DNA of 64,000 bases from Acidisarcina sp. (lineage in GTDB: Bacteria > Acidobacteriota > Terriglobia > Terriglobales > Acidobacteriaceae): NCBI GenBank assembly GCA_035539175.1, contig DATLIY010000007.1:310001-374000 (forward strand). The letters run 5' to 3'. Each line of letters begins with the position of its first letter. Position 1 is the first letter of the stretch. The position numbers and the translations under genes were made by a program. Under the pieces are notes generated by a model. The model ran no database searches, had not been told where the DNA came from, and saw only the letters and a list, made by a program, of their open reading frames with translations. Positions 36,196 through 42,936 of this stretch are shown in pieces.

Positions 36196-36945
36196 ATGAG
36201 CATACGAGCTATTCGTGTTTTCGCGGCAATCGCTTTAGCATGCGGAGCCTTCGCCTATACCGCCGGCGCCCAGGAATCCACTCCTCCCCAGGGCCAGCAA
36301 CCGGCTCCCTCGGCAGCGGAACTCCCAGACGCCCCCGGAGCGCAGGTGAAGGTCTCCCCACAGCCCACCGGGCCCACCGCCGTGCTGGACACGAGCCTGG
36401 GACGCATGACCTGCCGGCTCTTCGATAAGCAGGCGCCCGAAACTGTAGCCAATTTCATCGCGCTTGCCGAGGGCACCAGGGATTGGACCGACCCGGTCAC
36501 CAGCAGGAAGATGCATCACAAATCTCTCTACAACGGCACAGTCTTCCATCGCGTGATTCCCGACTTCATGATCCAGGGCGGCGATCCAGCGGGCACGGGA
36601 ATGGGCGACCCGGGCTATCTATTCAAGGATGAACTGGATCCCACTCTCAACTTTGATGTTCCAGGGCGACTCGCCATGGCAAACTCGGGTCCGAATACCA
36701 ACGGCTCGCAGTTCTTCATCACAGAAGCACCCACCGAGCACCTCAACCAGATCCACACCATCTTCGGCCAATGCGATGAAGCGAGCATGCCTGTAATTCA
36801 CTCCATTGCCAACGTCCCCAGGGACGCTCGCGACAAGCCGCTGACACCCGTAGTCCTGAAGAAGGTCACCATTGTGCAGGAGGGCCAGGCGATGCCTCCC
36901 CTTCCCGCAGCGGCGCCTGTTGCATCGCCAGCAGCAAAACCTTAA
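36196..36945 (+). CDS. Periplasmic cyclophilin-type peptidyl-prolyl isomerase
   Basis: This 249-residue cyclophilin speeds cis-trans isomerisation of proline bonds. A signal peptide ends near YTAGAQE, followed by a Pro-rich linker of about 40 residues. The catalytic core carries NGTVFHRVIPDFMIQGGDP (with the active-site Arg), MANSGPNTNGSQFFIT, and an Ala/Pro-rich tail follows. It is therefore an exported version. The next gene encodes a close homologue without signal peptide, 31 bases downstream, so the two serve different compartments. Confidence 0.93.
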   Translation: MSIRAIRVFAAIALACGAFAYTAGAQESTPPQGQQPAPSAAELPDAPGAQVKVSPQPTGPTAVLDTSLGRMTCRLFDKQAPETVANFIALAEGTRDWTDPVTSRKMHHKSLYNGTVFHRVIPDFMIQGGDPAGTGMGDPGYLFKDELDPTLNFDVPGRLAMANSGPNTNGSQFFITEAPTEHLNQIHTIFGQCDEASMPVIHSIANVPRDARDKPLTPVVLKKVTIVQEGQAMPPLPAAAPVASPAAKP

Positions 36946-36976
36946 CGCTTCCCCAACGATTCCGAGGAGAATCTTC

Positions 36977-37504
36977 ATGTCACTTCAGCCCGGCACCTAT
37001 GCCACATTCAACACCAGCGAAGGAAAGATTGTTTGCCGCCTGTTTGAGCAGGATGCACCCAAGACAGTCGCCAACTTCATCTCGCTCGCGGAAGGCACCC
37101 GTGAGTGGAACCACCCGACCGAGGGCAAGAAGGCCAACCAGAAGCTCTATGACGGCACCATCTTTCACCGCGTGATTCCTGACTTCATGATCCAGGGCGG
37201 CGACCCGATGGGAACAGGTATGGGCGGCCCTGGGTATCGCTTTGAAGATGAGACCAGGGGTTCGAAGCATCACTTCAAGGAGCCGGGAAAACTGGCGATG
37301 GCGAATGCCGGCCCCAATACGAATGGATCGCAGTTCTTCATCACGGTCGCGAATACGGACTGGCTCACCGGCAAGCACACGATCTTCGGCGAGGTTGTCG
37401 AAGGCTACGATGTCGTCGAGAAGATCTCCAAGGTCCGGCGCGGCGCACAGGATCGTCCCTCAACGCCGGTCGTGCTGGAGACAGTCACCATCGAACGCGT
37501 TTAG
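36977..37504 (+). CDS. Cytoplasmic cyclophilin-type peptidyl-prolyl isomerase
   Basis: This 175-residue cyclophilin has the same catalytic block as its upstream neighbour (DGTIFHRVIPDFMIQGGDP, MANAGPNTNGSQFFIT) but no signal peptide. GAGGAGA lies six bases before the ATG at 36977, fixing the start; the frame is open further upstream but there overlaps the previous gene. The two genes probably arose by tandem duplication with gain or loss of the export signal. A strong hairpin follows. Confidence 0.94.
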   Translation: MSLQPGTYATFNTSEGKIVCRLFEQDAPKTVANFISLAEGTREWNHPTEGKKANQKLYDGTIFHRVIPDFMIQGGDPMGTGMGGPGYRFEDETRGSKHHFKEPGKLAMANAGPNTNGSQFFITVANTDWLTGKHTIFGEVVEGYDVVEKISKVRRGAQDRPSTPVVLETVTIERV

Positions 37505-37524
37505 CTCAGGAAAATGGATGAACG

Positions 37525-37559
37525 CAAATATGCCCTCGCTTCACGCGAGGGCATATTTG
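37525..37559. terminator. Long perfect hairpin between convergent genes
   Basis: The 15-base arms CAAATATGCCCTCGC and GCGAGGGCATATTTG are exactly complementary, with a five-base loop. It lies between the cyclophilin and korB stops and probably terminates both transcripts, although the T-runs are short. Confidence 0.75.
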
Positions 37560-37597
37560 TTGACGCTTAACGTTACGCAACGAAGTGATCCGACAGC

Positions 37598-38647
37598 CTA
37601 GCGATGCTTGGCAATGATCTCATCAAGCACTGCTTTGGCAGGACGCGTACGCTCCTGCGGCAGAGTGCCCAAAGGCTCATTCACCAGGTTGAGCTGCTCG
37701 ATAAAGCTCGGTTTCTCGGTATTGATATAGAACACACCGGTGAGAACCTCGCCGTTCGAGTGCGACTCCATCAGCTGCGAGACGGCTGCGACGCGATCGG
37801 TTGGGTTATAGCCTTCGTGCAGCTTGCGCAGGCGCAGATGGGAACCATCGTGCATGGTCACATCATAGGTCGAGCCCGCATCGTACTCCACGGAGATGTC
37901 TTCAAAGCTGGGCACAAAGCCCACTTCCGCAATCTCCTCTTCATGAGCCTGCATGTACTTGTAACTCTTCGTCGATCCTTCGTGATCGTTGAAGGTTACG
38001 CAGGGTGAGATCACGTCCAGCATCACCGTGCCTTTGTGCGCGATTGCGGCCTTCAGCATGGCAAGCAACTGCTTCTTGTCGCCGGAGAAAGACCGCCCAA
38101 CAAACGTTGCACCCAACTGGATGGCCAGGGCGCAGGTATCGATGGCAGGAAGATCGTTGATTACGCCGGTCTTCAGCTTGGAGCCAATATCGGCGGTTGC
38201 CGAGAACTGGCCTTTCGTCAATCCATAAACGCCGTTGTCCTCGATGATGTAGATCATGGGAAGATTCCGGCGCAGCAGGTGCGCGAACTGCCCCATGCCA
38301 ATCGAAGCCGTATCCCCGTCACCACTCACGCCCAGCGCCGTCATTGTGTGATTCGCCAGCAAGGCACCAGTGGCAATCGAGGGCATGCGTCCGTGAACGC
38401 TGTTGAAGCTGAAGGAGCGTCCCATAAAATATGCGGGACTCTTCGACGAACATCCGATACCGGAGAGCTTCATGACCCGCTCCGGCTGCACGCCCATCTC
38501 GTACATCGCGTCGATAATGCGCTCCGAGATTGCGTTGTGTCCGCAGCCCGCACAGAGCGTCGACTTGCCTCCGCGATAATCTACTATCTGCAATCCAAGG
38601 CGGTTAGTCTTGGGTGCCGGTGCATTTGTAACAGTTGTAGTTGCCAT
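37598..38647 (-). CDS. korB: 2-oxoacid:ferredoxin oxidoreductase, beta subunit
   Basis: This 349-residue subunit binds thiamine diphosphate and one 4Fe-4S cluster and works with the alpha subunit to convert 2-oxoglutarate (or another 2-oxoacid) and CoA to the acyl-CoA, passing electrons to ferredoxin. Cluster cysteines are in TLCAGCGHNAI, GIGCSSKSP and ISPCVTFND. The thiamine diphosphate motif is GVSGDGDTASIG followed by EDNGVYGLTKGQ. GGAGGGG lies before the ATG, inside the end of korA, and only three bases separate the genes. The 2-oxoglutarate preference is inferred from closest-known subunit design, not proven. Confidence 0.93.
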   Translation of the reverse strand: MATTTVTNAPAPKTNRLGLQIVDYRGGKSTLCAGCGHNAISERIIDAMYEMGVQPERVMKLSGIGCSSKSPAYFMGRSFSFNSVHGRMPSIATGALLANHTMTALGVSGDGDTASIGMGQFAHLLRRNLPMIYIIEDNGVYGLTKGQFSATADIGSKLKTGVINDLPAIDTCALAIQLGATFVGRSFSGDKKQLLAMLKAAIAHKGTVMLDVISPCVTFNDHEGSTKSYKYMQAHEEEIAEVGFVPSFEDISVEYDAGSTYDVTMHDGSHLRLRKLHEGYNPTDRVAAVSQLMESHSNGEVLTGVFYINTEKPSFIEQLNLVNEPLGTLPQERTRPAKAVLDEIIAKHR

Positions 38648-38650
38648 TTC

Positions 38651-40522
38651 TTAGAGCCCCTCCTGCACTGCCGCCGCTTCGGTTATGCTTCGTGCGTCCA
38701 TCGGAAGCCCGTTGAAGTGCAGTATGCTGCGAAGTTTGGTTGTCTCTGCCGCTGGCAGGTCGAGCTTGAGCAGGCTCAACATTTGTGCGTCGCGGTTTTG
38801 TTCGATCACGTAGACGCGATCGTGCGAAGCGATGAACTCATGCACCGCGGTGGTAAACGGGTATGCCCGGATGCGCATGTAGTCGGTTTCCAGGCCATGC
38901 TCTTTCCTGAGCTGATCGCGGCTCTCGACAATGGCAAAATCAGAACTGCCAAAGCCGATAAAGCCAATCTTGGACTTGCCGGTTTGCACTACAGGAGCCG
39001 GAACCAGCGTGCGAGCGGTCTCAAACTTCCGCGCCAGCCGCTCCATGATCCCCTGGTACTCCTCCGGTTTCTCAGAGTAGAGTGCCTGATCGTTGTGGCC
39101 GCTGCCGCGGGTGAAGTAGGCAGCCAGCGGATGATCGGTACCAGGCAAGGTGCGATATGGAATGGCGTCGCCATCCACGTCCTTGTAGCGCGCAAATCCA
39201 CCCAGCCGCTTCAGGTCCTCAGCGGTCAGAACTTTTCCGCGATCCAGCGGTTTCTCCGGATATTCGAACGGATCGGACATCCAGTTGTTCATACCGAGAT
39301 CCAGGTCGGACAGCACGAAAACAGGTGTCTGCAGACGCTCCGTCAGATCGAAGGCCGCCCCTGCAAATTCGTAGCACTCCTTCACCGAACCGGGCAGCAG
39401 AAACACATGCTTGGTGTCACCGTGAGAGAGAAATGCAACCGCGAGAAGATCGGCTTGCGAAGTGCGCGTGGGCATACCCGTCGAAGGTCCTGTACGCTGC
39501 ACGTCGAAGATCACGCCAGGAAGTTCGGCATAGTAGCCCAGTCCTGCAAACTCCGTCATCAGGGAGAGTCCAGGCCCGGAGGTCGCGGTCATCGAGCGGG
39601 CACCAGCCCAGCCAGCTCCCAACACCATACCGATCGAGGCCAGCTCGTCCTCTGCCTGCACCACCGCGAAGGTCGCCTTGCCGTCCGGCTCGACACGATA
39701 GCGCTTCAACAAATCGATCAGGTCCTCGACCACCGAGGACGACGGCGTAATGGGATACCACCCCACCACCGTAACGCCAGCGAACATACAGCCCAGGGCC
39801 GTAGCTTCGTTGCCATCGATGATGATCTTCCCTGTCGTTGCCGTCATCCGCTCCAGAGTGAACGGATCAACCTTGGTCAGATTCTCAGCGGCGTACTCGT
39901 AGCCAGCCTTGACCGCGTTCCAGTTCAGGTCAGCAGCCTTCTGCTTGCGCGCAAACTGGTTGCGGACTGCGTGCTCGACAACCGCTCCATCCATCCCGAG
40001 CAGCTTGGCAACCACACCCACGTAGACCATGTTCTTGACCAGCTTGCGCAGCTTGGCCTCAGGGCAAATGGCGGCGGTCAGCTTGTCAAAGGGAACGGGA
40101 TAGCAGGAGATATCTTCGCTGCGGTATTGCTTCAGGTCGAGGGATGCTTCGTAGATAGCCGCCGCTCCGGGATGCAGCGACAACATGTCTTGCTTCGCCG
40201 TCTCCGGGTTGAGTGCAACCAGGATGTCGATTTCTTTCTTTCGGGCGACATACCCGTCTTTACTCGCTCGGATGGTGAACCAGGTGGGCAACCCGGCAAT
40301 ATTGGAAGGAAATAGATTCTTGCCGCTCACCGGGACGCCCATCCCGAAGATGCTCTTCAACAAAACGCTATTGGCTGACTGCGATCCAGAGCCATTGACT
40401 GTAGCCACCTGGATGCTGAAATCGTTAACGATACGTCTGGATGCCGCTGCTTGTTGCACCTCTGAGTCTGGCTGCGTAGTGTGTACGCTCGTCGTACCCA
40501 GGACTACATCTCCTGTCGCCAT
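38651..40522 (-). CDS. korA: 2-oxoacid:ferredoxin oxidoreductase, fused gamma-alpha subunit
   Basis: This 623-residue subunit has a gamma-type domain (about 30-210, with SGSQSANSVLLKSIFGMG) followed by the alpha pyrimidine-binding domain (VVGWYPITPSSS near residue 254, and TATSGPGLSLMTEF). That fused order is typical of KorA-type 2-oxoglutarate synthases in aerobic and microaerophilic bacteria. With KorB it forms the oxygen-tolerant alternative to 2-oxoglutarate dehydrogenase in the TCA cycle. The ATG has AAGGGA nine bases upstream. Its promoter region carries the same 15-base element as sdhC. Confidence 0.93.
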   Translation of the reverse strand: MATGDVVLGTTSVHTTQPDSEVQQAAASRRIVNDFSIQVATVNGSGSQSANSVLLKSIFGMGVPVSGKNLFPSNIAGLPTWFTIRASKDGYVARKKEIDILVALNPETAKQDMLSLHPGAAAIYEASLDLKQYRSEDISCYPVPFDKLTAAICPEAKLRKLVKNMVYVGVVAKLLGMDGAVVEHAVRNQFARKQKAADLNWNAVKAGYEYAAENLTKVDPFTLERMTATTGKIIIDGNEATALGCMFAGVTVVGWYPITPSSSVVEDLIDLLKRYRVEPDGKATFAVVQAEDELASIGMVLGAGWAGARSMTATSGPGLSLMTEFAGLGYYAELPGVIFDVQRTGPSTGMPTRTSQADLLAVAFLSHGDTKHVFLLPGSVKECYEFAGAAFDLTERLQTPVFVLSDLDLGMNNWMSDPFEYPEKPLDRGKVLTAEDLKRLGGFARYKDVDGDAIPYRTLPGTDHPLAAYFTRGSGHNDQALYSEKPEEYQGIMERLARKFETARTLVPAPVVQTGKSKIGFIGFGSSDFAIVESRDQLRKEHGLETDYMRIRAYPFTTAVHEFIASHDRVYVIEQNRDAQMLSLLKLDLPAAETTKLRSILHFNGLPMDARSITEAAAVQEGL

Positions 40523-40579
40523 TTGGCGGGTTCCCTTCAGTCCAAAATCCGAAAGATCGTCCTTCAGGTCTCTCTACTC

Positions 40580-40594
40580 TGTGATTATAGTCAC
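40580..40594 (-). promoter_or_regulatory. CRP-like palindrome over the -10 box of korA
   Basis: On the minus strand this reads GTGACTATAATCACA, identical in all 15 bases to the element before sdhC. TATAAT at 40584-40589 is the likely -10, 62 bases before the korA start. Confidence 0.6.
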
Positions 40595-40611
40595 TTAAAC
40601 TGCAGAGTAAC

Positions 40612-40631
40612 GCGGCAGAAATATATGCCGC
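40612..40631. promoter_or_regulatory. Inverted repeat upstream of the korA promoter
   Basis: GCGGCA and TGCCGC are separated by eight bases, centred about 35 bases upstream of the korA -10. It could be an activator site or the end of an upstream stem; no equivalent is seen before sdhC. Confidence 0.4.
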
Positions 40632-40942
40632 ACCTATTTAGGAATGAGCGGGCAAACTATGCATCGCGGAAAGCTCCATGCATCGAAACGACTAGAGTAT
40701 TTTTCAGGAGATGAATCTTTTTCCTGCAACGCTCGGCCAGGCAGCACCATTCAGGGCCGGTTAACCTACTCGAGCGGTGGCGATGGGAGCCGATTTTTTC
40801 GAGCTTCAGCGTTTCTAGTTTCAGGAGCGAGGATCGCCGCATCTCGGGTGTCTGCTAGAGACGAAGGACAAGGAAATCGGGATAATCGGCAGTTTTAATC
40901 ATTCTGAGCGTCGTTCAGTTTTGCCATCCTCAGCCTCATAGT

Positions 40943-40998
40943 AGTTTTTGTGTGAACCTGGGCTTCATTTAGTTTTTGTGTGAGCCTGAGCCTCATTT
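40943..40998. repeat. Tandem 28-base repeat, two units
   Basis: Two 28-base units (40943-40970 and 40971-40998) both begin AGTTTTTGTGTGA and end TTCATTT or CTCATTT, differing at about three positions. A degenerate unit precedes them at 40917-40939, and the next AGTTTT starts the conserved part of dispersed repeat copy B. Confidence 0.75.
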
Positions 40999-41102
40999 AG
41001 TTTTGTCATCCTGAGCGAAGCGAAGGACCTGCTTCATAACGCGAATCGCGCCACAGCCGTCGTCCTCGTCTGGCGCGATTTTCCTCACAACGCCATCCGC
41101 TC
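40983..41102 (+). repeat. Dispersed hairpin-forming repeat, copy B
   Basis: This 120-base segment matches the minus strand of 18363-18525. It contains GTCATCCTGAGCGAAGCG and perfect inverted arms AATCGCGCCA (41044-41053) and TGGCGCGATT (41071-41080) around a 17-base loop. It lies directly downstream of the DapA-family gene. Confidence 0.8.
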
Positions 41103-41120
41103 ATGTAGTGCTAACAGGCC

Positions 41121-42179
41121 CTAACTGCGCATATCCGCCATCAGGACCTCGACTTCCGCCTTCTCTGCCGCAGTTAGAGGCAGCAATGGAAGCCGCGGCC
41201 GTCCGCCATAGTAGCCATTCAGTTCGCAGGCATATTTCACCCCGGCAATGCCCAGCGTGCCCGCCACACGTCCAGAGGCGACGGACAGCCGTTCCTGCTT
41301 GCCAAGCGCCAGGACCGGATCGCGGTCCTTCCACGCGGTGTAAATCTCCTGGCAGGACTGAGGAGCGCAAGCTCCCATGGCCAGAACCGCGCCGCTGGAG
41401 CCCGCCTGCAGAGACTCCAAGGTCGTCTCCGCGGCACCCGACAGCACCTGGAAACCCACTTCGCGGGTGCGGGTGGCCATGCGCGCTCGGGGCGGCGCCG
41501 CCGCAAGCACTGTCGATCCCTGGCCAAGCTGCTCTGCCGAGACAAAGCTGCCGCTGACTTCCTCGCCTACCGCCAGCATCCGCGCCGTTACCGCCTCAAA
41601 AATCGGCGTCACCGTCACGGTGCGCTTGCGCACTTCGCTCGTGGCGGAAACGACTGCACGAACGCGCTCCACGCTTCCGCTGGAATCCTTGATCCCGATG
41701 ATGTTCGGATGATTCGCCAGTTCCGCGACCAACGATACCGGAATGTCGTAATGGGTAAATTTGGGAATGCTGTAGATCACCACCGGAAGTGGAGAGCGAT
41801 CCGCAATCAGGCGGTAATAATTCAGCATCGCTGCTTCCGGCATCAGCGGCTCATAGAAGTTGGGAGTCCGTACCAGCACCGCATCGTATTGCTCCTTTGC
41901 GGCAAACTCCGCCAGACGAAGTGTCTCTGCGACGCTCTCGCGCCCTACCCCAGCCAGCAATACCTTTTCAGCGGCGGTGGCCTGGCGTGCCGTATGCAGC
42001 ACCTCACGCGACTCTTCGTCGCTGAGCATCACCGCTTCCCCGGTAGAGCCCAGAACGACGAACCCCGCCACCGAGGTGAGCGAGTAGCGCGCCACGTTCT
42101 GTTCGAGTTTGCGAAGGTAAATCTGGCCGTCAGGATAAAACGGCGTGGTAAGCGCGGGGAAAATGCCTTCTAGCAGCAT
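41121..42179 (-). CDS. DapA/N-acetylneuraminate lyase family aldolase
   Basis: This 352-residue TIM-barrel class I aldolase uses a Schiff-base Lys. Lys164 is in IIGIKDSSGS, the partner Tyr136 in VVIYSIPK, and the GSTGE substrate loop is at residues 44-48. It is about 50 residues longer than usual: a stretch near 180-240 (from SEVRKRTVTV to VLAAAPPRARMA) lies where most members have a short link before the next strand. The family includes dihydrodipicolinate synthase, 4-hydroxy-2-oxoglutarate aldolase and sialate lyase; isolation from lysine genes means the substrate is open. AAGGGA precedes the ATG. Confidence 0.85.
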   Translation of the reverse strand: MLLEGIFPALTTPFYPDGQIYLRKLEQNVARYSLTSVAGFVVLGSTGEAVMLSDEESREVLHTARQATAAEKVLLAGVGRESVAETLRLAEFAAKEQYDAVLVRTPNFYEPLMPEAAMLNYYRLIADRSPLPVVIYSIPKFTHYDIPVSLVAELANHPNIIGIKDSSGSVERVRAVVSATSEVRKRTVTVTPIFEAVTARMLAVGEEVSGSFVSAEQLGQGSTVLAAAPPRARMATRTREVGFQVLSGAAETTLESLQAGSSGAVLAMGACAPQSCQEIYTAWKDRDPVLALGKQERLSVASGRVAGTLGIAGVKYACELNGYYGGRPRLPLLPLTAAEKAEVEVLMADMRS

Positions 42180-42242
42180 TCCCTTATTGTAAAGCGAACT
42201 GCCGGGAAGACTGAAAGCCCCTGCGAAGCATCCTCGAATGGA

Positions 42243-42272
42243 GCAAAAAAAACGCCCGGCAAATCGCCGGGC
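42243..42272 (-). terminator. Rho-independent terminator of the small gene
   Basis: On the minus strand GCCCGGC-GATTT-GCCGGGC is followed by G and eight T. It lies 44 bases after the stop of the 64-residue gene. Confidence 0.92.
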
Positions 42273-42315
42273 ATTCTTCGCTTGGATTGCTTGCTGGACG
42301 CCGCTCAGGTGAGGC

Positions 42316-42510
42316 TTACGCGGCCAGCAAACCTAAATGGCTTTCGCCGCCTGCCACGGCCTCGCGGCTGTTGCCAGCCACGCTCTTCGTCTCGGCATCG
42401 ATCCAGACACAGACCAGCGGCTGACGGGCATTCCCAGTTGGCACCCATACACAGGAAACACCCTGTGGACGGCGGTTCGCTCGCAATTGGTATACGGAAA
42501 ACAGTTCCAT
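42316..42510 (-). CDS. Small conserved-looking protein of unknown function
   Basis: This gene encodes 64 residues, starting MELFSVYQLRANRRPQG. An excellent ribosome binding site (AGGAGG, with the ATG starting five bases after it) precedes the ATG at 42510, and a textbook terminator follows the stop. Together these support a real, independently transcribed small gene. The protein mixes a basic N-terminus with a hydrophobic, Cys- and Trp-containing centre (GVSCVWVP, PLVCVWIDAE) and an Ala/Gly tail. There is no signal peptide or membrane helix. I do not recognise the family. It lies between carB and the DapA-family gene, all on the minus strand. Confidence 0.7.
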   Translation of the reverse strand: MELFSVYQLRANRRPQGVSCVWVPTGNARQPLVCVWIDAETKSVAGNSREAVAGGESHLGLLAA

Positions 42511-42853
42511 CACTCCTCCTATTCGCCTTGGAGCCGAATCTGGACTCCAGTTCGCGGAGGAGCGGGCCATCCGACAGATTTCTTCAAGAAGATTTCTTTA
42601 GAAGCCTCGCTCTCTCACAGGTTTTCATCCGTCTGTGAGTGGCGAGACCAGAAAGTTCAGGCGCGCGTCAAACCCACAGAACTCTTGATCCTAAAAGGCT
42701 TAGGACCACATCGCAGTGCGTTCTACTCGGTATCATCCGTGACTTCCGATTCCTCACCGGGATTGCACGTGTATCGCCTTGTTGCAGAGTGGATCCTCTT
42801 GCCCCCACTCCAGTAATTAACATTCTATTCACATTTCTTCGATATGTAATCCC
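42511..42853. other. Leader region of the small gene, nothing else seen
   Basis: About 340 bases between the small gene and the carB terminator. I see no convincing coding frame or RNA. The promoter of the small gene must lie here, possibly with a long leader. Confidence 0.45.
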
Positions 42854-42892
42854 CAAAAAGGGTGAGGCGTTCGATTTTGCACCGAACGCCTC
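42854..42892 (-). terminator. Terminator after carB
   Basis: On the minus strand GAGGCGTTCG and CGAACGCCTC form a perfect ten-base stem with a nine-base loop, followed by ACCC and five T. It starts 45 bases after the carB stop. Confidence 0.88.
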
Positions 42893-42936
42893 GCTGATAG
42901 CCTGCTACCCCTAAGACTTTGCTCTGATGACTTGCT

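Larger units (their letters stand above)
40523..41120. other. Intergenic region with korA promoter and repeats
   Basis: This 600-base stretch has no convincing gene. From the korA side it holds the korA promoter and operator, an inverted repeat, about 280 bases where I see nothing, degenerate tandem repeats (40917-40998), and dispersed repeat copy B (40983-41102) ending just before the DapA-family stop. Confidence 0.6.

Noticed and set aside
38036-40315. Open frame of 759 codons on the plus strand opposite korB and korA
   Set aside because: It is antisense to two well-identified genes and its translation has no domain signature. Long antisense frames are common in GC-rich coding DNA.
40644-40898. 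Frame of 84 codons upstream of korA
   Set aside because: Composition is Ser/Arg/Gly-rich and random-looking, with no ribosome binding site.
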